Source of the DNA: Peptococcaceae bacterium UBA7702
GTDB lineage: Bacteria > Bacillota > Dehalobacteriia > UBA7702
Assembly (NCBI GenBank): GCA_002482535.1
Contig: DLGE01000001.1
Span: 186,001-250,000, forward strand
Length of the DNA stretch: 64,000 bases
Direction of reading: 5' to 3'
How positions within the stretch are numbered: position 1 is the first letter of the stretch; the number at the start of each line of letters is the position of its first letter. Under the pieces are notes generated by a model that was not told the origin of the DNA, searched no databases, and saw only the letters and a program-made list of their open reading frames with translations. Below, piece by piece: positions 57,839-64,000 of the stretch. A program made the translations under genes and the position numbers.

Positions 57839-60703
57839 ATGAAAAATCGAATTTTACCAACATTAACATTATTGATGTTCTGCCTGATGCTAATACTTCT
57901 GCCAGCGGCGGCCTATGCCTATTCCGGCGCCAATGGCGGCACCGCGGTCAAAGGCAATAACCTCACCGGTGTGAACAATATTTCCGCTGTATCGGCCAGT
58001 GGCGGACCGGGTTTGCCGTGGATGTACAGTGATCCCGTCAATGATGGGTATTCTCAGTTGAGTCTTTCTACCAACGGTTCCGAGGAATCTTATGACGGAA
58101 CTTTTAACATTGAAACCGACGAAGGCACCGGAAGTGGGTACCATTATAGTTCCGGCGAGCTAATAATTGAAGAAGACGGAGCTTATTTGGTTTACGGCAG
58201 CGGAACGACAACAGGGAAACGAATCAAGGTAAGTGCAAATGTTACCGCGACAGTCACAATAAAGGACATCCATTTAGAAATCGCCATGCCTTTCGAATGC
58301 GGCAATTCATCGCGGGTCACCTTGGTACTTGCGGATAACAGTGAGAATCTATTGCAAGGCTCTGGTCATCATGCCGGTTTAAGGGTGGTTTCTACTGCCA
58401 GCCTTACCATTACAACGGAGGGCCAAACGTTAGGGAACGGGTCATTATCCGCATACGGTGGCGGTGACACAAGTTCTGCTCATGCGTCTGCCGGAATCGG
58501 CGGCAGTGAATTAGAAGCAAGCGGCACCATCATCATCAATGGCGGCACCGTCTTTGCGAAAGGCGGGGATGGGAGATCGCCTGGGGCCTGGAGGGGACCG
58601 GGGGCTACCGGCATCGGCGGAGCCAAAGGCTACGCTTGCGGTGATATTACAATCACCGGCGGCACGGTAACAGCCAAGGCAGGAAATGTATACTCGGACT
58701 GCGCGGGTATCGGCGGGGGGAGTTCAGCTTCTGCAAGCGGGAAAATAACAATCACCGGCGGCACTGTGAGGGCGTACTCCGGACAACCGAGCATGCCGGA
58801 GTGGGGTGAAACGACGACAGGCATTGGTTTTTGCGAAACAATTATCATTTCCGCTGCGGCTGATGTTCAAGCATATTCATCAGGTAATTATCCTGCCATT
58901 TACGGCACGGTGGGGGCAAGCGGCCACAGCGCGTATTTATTGAATTTAAAGCTCACGGAAGCGGTCGCCGAGAATACGGATATTACCGTAACAAGGGCGG
59001 ATGATAGCACAGAAACATTTGAATTGACATTGCCCGGGAAATATAAGAATTTTGCGGCAGTTGTTGCATCTTTAGCAGATTACAATGGGATATCATCTGA
59101 CGGTTCAAAGAAGATTCTTTCGGTAGAAGAAGATGATCCGGATTTTCCCGGTACTTACCAGTTGCCCGGCACGGTGTTCTCAGCTCTTGATGTTAAGCTT
59201 GTGCCGATTCCTCAGGAAGCCACTCCGGAAGCAATCTTTACGGCGACAGGCTATGCCGGAGGAGAGCTGACAGAGGTGAACACCACGATGGAATACAGTG
59301 TGGATGGCGGTTCAACTTGGATTGGCATCAGTGATGATGCCGTGGAAGTTGGCGATGTTACCCCTGAGGACGGCATTAAGGTCTATCAGCCGGGCAGCCC
59401 GCCTGATACCGCTGATTCTGAAATCCAGAACATCACTGTTTCACGAATGGCTGAGTCCGATGGCGTCAATAAGACAGACTGCGGCACCGGGAGCAATAAC
59501 GATGGCAAACTCACCGGTGTAACCGCCGCGATGGAGTATAAGCCTTCCGCTGCGGCGTCCTGGATTCTCGGTACCGGTAATGACATTACCAACCTTGTGC
59601 CTGGTGTCTATTACGTCCGAAACAGCGCTTCCAAAACTGCCCTTGCCTCGGATTATATCGCGTTTTCCATTGCGTCGTCGGGTATCATACAAATTCCGAA
59701 ACCAACACCTAAAATTGGCCTCAAGTGGACGGGTAACGAACAAAGCGGCGTAGACAGCGGTGCCGGTTACAGCTTAAGCGGAACTTACGCGGCAACGAAT
59801 GTAGGCCATTATGCGGTAACGGCAGCTCTTGAATCAGGGTATGAGTGGGATGACGGTACTGTCGCAAATATCAACATCTCATGGAGCATCGCCAAAGCAG
59901 ATGGCGTCAAAGCCCCCGCCGGGCTTGTGGCCGTGAAGCCGACGGTCTTAGGCGGTACAAACGGCAAAATCACCGGTACTACGGTTTTGATGGAATATGC
60001 CGATAACGCTGATTTCAGCAGCTCGACAAACTGTAACGATAGTGAAACCACCGGCCTTAGCGCGGGAACTTACTATGTGCGTATCAAAGCTACGGCGACT
60101 CATGAACCGGGCGCGTATGTCACTGTCACGGTACCTGCCGGAGACAGTTTGGTTCACCCCTTTACCGACGTGAAGGACAGTGACTGGTTTTACGACGCGG
60201 TGCGGTACGTTTATGAAAAAGGATTGATGGTGGGTACTTCCGCCAATGACTTTTCTCCCCATAACGGTACCACCCGCGGCATGATCGTCACCATCCTGCA
60301 CCGCCTTGAGGGCTCCCCCGAGGCAGGGGCAGCCAATCCTTTCTCTGACGTAGCAGAAGGCAAATGGTACACCGAGGCGGTTGTCTGGGCGGCGGAGCAT
60401 AAAATAGTAGACGGTTACGGCAACGGCAAATTCGGCCCCAATGACCCCATTACCCGGGAACAGATGGCGGCCATCCTATTCCGTTACGCACGGTACATGG
60501 GTTATGATCTTGCGGCGGGAGCGGATCTTTCCGGCTTTGCCGATCAGAATGCCATTTCCGGCTGGGCATTGGAAGCCATGTCCTGGTCCAACGCCGCCGG
60601 CCTGATTCAGGGCGACGGCAAGAAGCTAACCCCTTTGGGTAAGGCGGAGCGGTGCCAGGTAGCCGCCATCCTGCAGCGCTTCATTTTGAATATCGCGAAG
60701 TAA
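57839..60703 (+). CDS. Large secreted surface protein with three SLH domains
   Basis: A 954-residue exported protein. A signal peptide (about 1-28, ending A-Y-A-Y) precedes a repetitive Gly/Thr/Ser beta-region (about 90-370) with recurring I-T-I-T-G-G-T-V stretches, probably a right-handed beta-helix. Ig-like repeats with D-G-G-S-T-W and A-G-T-Y-Y-V-R-I follow to about 770. Three S-layer-homology domains (about 773-950) begin H-P-F-T-D-V-K-D-S-D-W-F and would bind pyruvylated wall polymers. The likely role is adhesion or carbohydrate binding. Start ATG follows GAAGGAGGG. Confidence 0.85.
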   Translation: MKNRILPTLTLLMFCLMLILLPAAAYAYSGANGGTAVKGNNLTGVNNISAVSASGGPGLPWMYSDPVNDGYSQLSLSTNGSEESYDGTFNIETDEGTGSGYHYSSGELIIEEDGAYLVYGSGTTTGKRIKVSANVTATVTIKDIHLEIAMPFECGNSSRVTLVLADNSENLLQGSGHHAGLRVVSTASLTITTEGQTLGNGSLSAYGGGDTSSAHASAGIGGSELEASGTIIINGGTVFAKGGDGRSPGAWRGPGATGIGGAKGYACGDITITGGTVTAKAGNVYSDCAGIGGGSSASASGKITITGGTVRAYSGQPSMPEWGETTTGIGFCETIIISAAADVQAYSSGNYPAIYGTVGASGHSAYLLNLKLTEAVAENTDITVTRADDSTETFELTLPGKYKNFAAVVASLADYNGISSDGSKKILSVEEDDPDFPGTYQLPGTVFSALDVKLVPIPQEATPEAIFTATGYAGGELTEVNTTMEYSVDGGSTWIGISDDAVEVGDVTPEDGIKVYQPGSPPDTADSEIQNITVSRMAESDGVNKTDCGTGSNNDGKLTGVTAAMEYKPSAAASWILGTGNDITNLVPGVYYVRNSASKTALASDYIAFSIASSGIIQIPKPTPKIGLKWTGNEQSGVDSGAGYSLSGTYAATNVGHYAVTAALESGYEWDDGTVANINISWSIAKADGVKAPAGLVAVKPTVLGGTNGKITGTTVLMEYADNADFSSSTNCNDSETTGLSAGTYYVRIKATATHEPGAYVTVTVPAGDSLVHPFTDVKDSDWFYDAVRYVYEKGLMVGTSANDFSPHNGTTRGMIVTILHRLEGSPEAGAANPFSDVAEGKWYTEAVVWAAEHKIVDGYGNGKFGPNDPITREQMAAILFRYARYMGYDLAAGADLSGFADQNAISGWALEAMSWSNAAGLIQGDGKKLTPLGKAERCQVAAILQRFILNIAK

Positions 60704-60757
60704 AGCGGGAAAGGGACTGCCTCATAGTCCTGTGCCTGTCACCATCGCAAAATGAAT

Positions 60758-60810
60758 CGTCCTCCCCGATACGTGCTTTATGCAAGCGTATTCAGGGAGG
60801 ACGTTTTTTT
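60758..60810 (+). terminator. Terminator after the SLH protein gene
   Basis: CGTCCTCCC (60758-60766) pairs with GGGAGGACG (60795-60803), with partial inner pairing ATACG/CGTAT, followed by TTTTTTT. Confidence 0.85.
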
Positions 60811-60900
60811 AAAAAAACCATGGCGACATAAATCACGGGCGAATTGGTTTGCATCCTCTGGGAAGATGAAGTTTTGTGTTTTTAAGCAAAAAACACTTAT

Positions 60901-62298
60901 TCAGATACTGTTGCTTGCGGTAGCGCTGATGTTGATTTTGATGGTTTTCATTTTATTGTTATCATAGGAAAAAAGCCAGGGGCCGCAAATGGCCAGTCCG
61001 TAATAGGCTTCCTTTGAGGAGAGGAGAGTCTGTTTGCCGTTGCCGTCGGTATAAAGGGAACAAATTTTGCTGTTGATGGTTTCATCGTTTTCATTGGTGG
61101 TAACTTCGATATAATAGATCGTATCTTCCACAACATTGAGATACCACACATCGGCGTGTTCGCTTAAAAAGATCACATCCTCTTCATTCTCTTCGCTATT
61201 TTCGCCGCCGTTTAAAAGGAGCTTCTTTATGACGGGCCGGTCTGCTTCGGGGTGGTCGGCGATGTAGATGACGTCATCTGCAACGCAGTATGCGTCTATG
61301 GTATTGGGGGACGCATAAATCTCTGTTTCATGCTGTCCGTTGAAATCGCAGCGGTAGAGGGTTTCCTGATAAACGTAATAGATAGAATCATCGAAGACGG
61401 CAAAAGCGTAGATGTAATCTTCTTTTGTTAGCACCGTTTGCACATAAAAACCGTCGAGGTCCGCTTTGAGAATCTGATCCCCGCCGTTTTCCGTGGAGAC
61501 GTTAAAATAGATTTGATCCGAATGCACATAAAGGTTGTAAATGGTATCTTCGGTAACGTAGATTTCCTCTAAGGTGTCGCTGTAGAGATCATAAACATAG
61601 ACGCCGGAATCCACGTGGTTGTAGTCTGCGTCGTAGCTGTCGCCGACAAAAAAGAGCTGATCACCGATGACGTTAATGTCGGAAATATCACCGTCGAAGG
61701 TAAAGTAAACCTGTTCGTTGTTGCCGTTGAGGTCAATGGATTTTAGCTTATCTTCATCAATATTCGAGGCTTCGTGGAGATAATAGATGGTGTCGCCCTG
61801 CATTGCCGCGATGCCGTAGCACAAGGAATTGCCGGCAGTGTTGCCGATCTCGTTGCTGCTTTCTGTGTGGACGTCTACCTGCAGATCGAAAAAGGGTGTG
61901 TTTGTCTTAGAAAGCGCCGTGATGGTGAGAACCAGTGAAAGCAGAAGGAAGAGTAAGGTGATGCCGCCGGCGAGGCCAAAGACGAGACCGAGCCTGGATT
62001 TTTTGGCTTTGTCCTGAGGTGGTTTCTTCTTTTCCGCCGGTAGTGTCATATAAGGAGATTCGTTTTCTGCCGCCGCGCTTTCTTCAAGGTCTTTTTCTGC
62101 GATATCGGAAAATTCGGAGTAGTCGGAAAATTCAGGAAATTTAGGAACAGCGGTGACATCGGAATACTTCGGTGCGGCCACTGTTGTTTTCTTTTCCTCC
62201 TCAGCGGTATTTTCTAAAGGTATGACGGTGGATTCTCCGCAATGAAAACAAAACCTGCTGTCATCGGGAATTTTAGTACCACAGCTTTTGCAAAACAT
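60901..62298 (-). CDS. Zinc-ribbon, membrane-anchored beta-propeller protein (DUF5050-like)
   Basis: A 465-residue protein: N-terminal zinc ribbon C-K-S-C ... C-F-H-C (residues 3-20), an acidic linker, one transmembrane segment (about 105-130) and an extracellular propeller of repeated D-x-I-Y-Y-x-x-x-x blades with Y-R-C-D-F-N-G-Q-type turns, as in DUF5050/LRP-like proteins. Function is unknown, perhaps sensing. A 5'-truncated copy of the last ~120 codons is at 56880-57246, on the same strand. Confidence 0.85.
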   Translation of the reverse strand: MFCKSCGTKIPDDSRFCFHCGESTVIPLENTAEEEKKTTVAAPKYSDVTAVPKFPEFSDYSEFSDIAEKDLEESAAAENESPYMTLPAEKKKPPQDKAKKSRLGLVFGLAGGITLLFLLLSLVLTITALSKTNTPFFDLQVDVHTESSNEIGNTAGNSLCYGIAAMQGDTIYYLHEASNIDEDKLKSIDLNGNNEQVYFTFDGDISDINVIGDQLFFVGDSYDADYNHVDSGVYVYDLYSDTLEEIYVTEDTIYNLYVHSDQIYFNVSTENGGDQILKADLDGFYVQTVLTKEDYIYAFAVFDDSIYYVYQETLYRCDFNGQHETEIYASPNTIDAYCVADDVIYIADHPEADRPVIKKLLLNGGENSEENEEDVIFLSEHADVWYLNVVEDTIYYIEVTTNENDETINSKICSLYTDGNGKQTLLSSKEAYYGLAICGPWLFSYDNNKMKTIKINISATASNSI

Positions 62299-62419
62299 AT
62301 TGTATCTCCTTCTTCTTTTAAAAGAATTGGTGTTTCTTCTATCTCTTATAATTTATCATATTGTGGGCAATTTGCAATATATTGTTGAAATCTTTTGTTG
62401 ATTTTATGGTCATTACCAA

Positions 62420-62466
62420 GAAGAGGCGGCAAAAAGCCATAAATTTGCTTTTGCCGCCTCTTTTGG
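62420..62466. terminator. Terminator between the AraC and zinc-ribbon genes
   Basis: AAGAGGCGGCAAAA (62421-62434) pairs with TTTTGCCGCCTCTT (62449-62462), a 14-bp perfect stem. It probably ends the AraC-type gene on the minus strand. Confidence 0.75.
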
Positions 62467-62576
62467 GCAGGGTTTATTTTATTGCATTGCCTATGAGGAG
62501 AAGCTAACGTCTTTCGAACGGAATGTTAGGCGCTACCTGTCAACCGTTTCTGAACCCTGCCTTTTGTTATAAAACT

Positions 62577-63872
62577 TCAATAGACTCGAAGATGCCCTGA
62601 CGGGCTGCCTCCTGGGTTAGATATTTTTTTCCATTTGCAGGGGGAGATACCCTCAAAGCGCTTGAAAACCTTGATGTAATAACTTTGATCAGTAAAACCG
62701 GTGTTTTGGGCAATTTCGGAAAGAGGAATTTCATCCCGTAGAAATTGCTTACTGGCGTCGATACGTACTTTATTGAGGTATTCGGAATAGCTTTGGCCTG
62801 TGTATTTTTTGAAGGAATAACTAAAATAACTGGGGTTTAGAGCCACCTGTTTGGCAACGTCTTTTAAGGTGATATCCATATAATGCTGACGAATATAGGA
62901 CATGGCCTCCAAAATCAATTTGTTATTTTGATGATCGGCTTTTCGGAAAAATTCCAGTTGAAAACGGTCGATGGTATCATTGATCACCTGATTTAAACTG
63001 GTATAAGAGGACGCTGATAACAGTTTCTCGATATTGACATACTGTTCTCCGAAAACATGCTCCTGATTGACATTTTGTCTTTTACCGGCTTGGATCAGAA
63101 CCAGGAAAAATAGAGCGGCTCTATGCCGCGTTTCTTCAAAAGAATCGTATTTATATACTTCTTTTACAAAGATGGAGAGCAGCATTTCCAAGGCCTTTTT
63201 CCAGCTTTCAGGTTTTGTTTTATCCTCAAATGAAATCAAATCCAGTTCCTTTTCAAAGACATGAGCCGTTGTTAAGAACTCAGGATAAAGGGTCAAACGG
63301 AATTCACGGCGCAGCTTTTCGCCGAGGATGACCAGCATGTTTTCTTTTTGGTGACCGCTCTCCCAATGATAGTTTGTAGCGGGAAATACGGTACGTTGCA
63401 GTGTATTGCCTAAAGCAATGACCTTGTTCCCGTCGAAAAGGGGTATTCCTTGCAGCATTTGGTATACTTCCGCAGAGCGCGACCGCAAAAGCTGGCCACG
63501 TTCTAAAAAAGTATCAATCAGAAACTTATTGGGTGGTTCCAGCAATAGGGGACCCGATGATACAAAAAATACGCTGTCTTCATCAGGCAAAATTGGTACT
63601 GCGATGTTTACCAGGCCGAAAGGGCATTGATAGGTTTGGGCCTTTCCGTCTTGTAATGCCGGGCTACAGCTTTGCAGGTAGTCACGGGTACAAATGCCGG
63701 TATCGTCTAATTTTTGGATGAATTCACAAACATGGTGGCATTGATAACAGGTTCTGTCGCCGATACGCTTCCCCGTATCGTCCAGAAGATAGCAATTTAC
63801 CCCTGTAGCGAGTTCGTAATCTTTGATGGCAGATTTTATCTGGAATAGTTCCTTTTCATAATTATCGGTCAT
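62577..63872 (-). CDS. PocR-domain AraC-family transcriptional regulator
   Basis: A 431-residue regulator. The N-terminal PocR sensory domain (about 5-165) contains the cysteine cluster C-Y-Q-C-H-H-V-C ... C-T-R-D-Y ... C-P-F-G-L. A helical linker follows, then two AraC helix-turn-helix motifs (about 330-430: D-I-T-L-K-D-V-A-K-Q-V-A-L-N-P-S-Y-F-S and S-E-I-A-Q-N-T-G-F-T-D-Q-S-Y-Y-I-K-V-F). PocR domains sense small hydrocarbon derivatives and occur with corrinoid pathways. The target is outside the window. ATG 63872 is preferred over GTG 63887 because of GTGAGG before it. Confidence 0.88.
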   Translation of the reverse strand: MTDNYEKELFQIKSAIKDYELATGVNCYLLDDTGKRIGDRTCYQCHHVCEFIQKLDDTGICTRDYLQSCSPALQDGKAQTYQCPFGLVNIAVPILPDEDSVFFVSSGPLLLEPPNKFLIDTFLERGQLLRSRSAEVYQMLQGIPLFDGNKVIALGNTLQRTVFPATNYHWESGHQKENMLVILGEKLRREFRLTLYPEFLTTAHVFEKELDLISFEDKTKPESWKKALEMLLSIFVKEVYKYDSFEETRHRAALFFLVLIQAGKRQNVNQEHVFGEQYVNIEKLLSASSYTSLNQVINDTIDRFQLEFFRKADHQNNKLILEAMSYIRQHYMDITLKDVAKQVALNPSYFSYSFKKYTGQSYSEYLNKVRIDASKQFLRDEIPLSEIAQNTGFTDQSYYIKVFKRFEGISPCKWKKISNPGGSPSGHLRVY

Positions 63873-64000
63873 AGTCCACGACCTCACTCTCTATTCACAC
63901 ATGGGTTACAGTGAAGGGAATGAATCTATTATTTTGTCAAAGCCATCGGGCTTTCCTTATGTCCACAGTTCAGTAGTGCTGAAAGGAAGCGAAGGTACAA

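Overview
The window looks like a chromosomal segment of an anaerobic Clostridia-type Firmicute. The evidence is a division/cell-wall (dcw) cluster in Firmicute order, a MurE with the meso-diaminopimelate motif, strong AGGAGG-type ribosome sites, an S-layer-homology surface protein, an LtaS-like enzyme, and a dimethylamine methyltransferase gene with an in-frame amber codon, which points to a pyrrolysine-using methylotroph. The species cannot be named from this sequence.

Layout. (1) 1-3.2 kb: 3' part of a VWA/CoxE-like gene, an FmdB-type zinc ribbon, an acidic membrane-anchored protein and a small membrane exporter. (2) 3.3-19.8 kb: mraZ-rsmH-ftsL-pbpB-murE-mraY-murD-ftsW-murG-murC-murB-murA, then divIB and ftsZ with their own promoters. 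The cluster starts with a promoter followed by four MraZ boxes on a 10-bp period and a long leader ending in a terminator-like hairpin. murF and ftsA are absent. (3) 19.8-37.5 kb: a compact phage-like cluster (CI/Cro switch, terminase, P22-like portal, scaffold, capsid, connector/fibre, lysis genes, M23 virion hydrolase). It has no recognisable integrase, replication genes, small terminase or tape measure. (4) 37.6-46.6 kb, minus strand: mtbB (amber/pyrrolysine), mtbC, a BCCT transporter and a TauE/SafE protein form an operon behind a near-consensus sigma-54 promoter. A sigma-54 activator gene lies upstream, and three GATGAA...TTCATC palindromes lie between them. A P-II gene and amtB come before it, then a decayed tandem duplication. 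(5) 46.1-54.9 kb: marR-ltaS-pap2, DUF1638, hxlR with a divergent FMN-barrel gene, acetyltransferase, hemolysin III, two tandem degV genes, and a membrane-anchored XRE regulator. (6) 55-57 kb: tRNA-Ala(GGC), then a small accessory patch (DUF6809-like, RHH and XRE genes) carrying two related, apparently unannotated small-RNA genes, each with its own promoter and terminator. (7) 57-64 kb: a large SLH-domain surface protein flanked by a full-length zinc-ribbon/propeller gene and a truncated copy of its 3' end, then a PocR-AraC regulator.

How the genes fit together. Cell-wall precursor synthesis and septation are grouped as usual. The methylamine block couples uptake (BCCT, AmtB), demethylation to a corrinoid protein (MtbB, MtbC) and nitrogen sensing (P-II) under sigma-54 control. 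This suggests that the methyl group feeds C1 metabolism while the amine provides nitrogen. The most interesting items are the amber-containing mtbB with its enhancer architecture, the paired small RNAs, the integrase-less phage-like cluster, and the twin operators that appear to link DUF1638 to hxlR.
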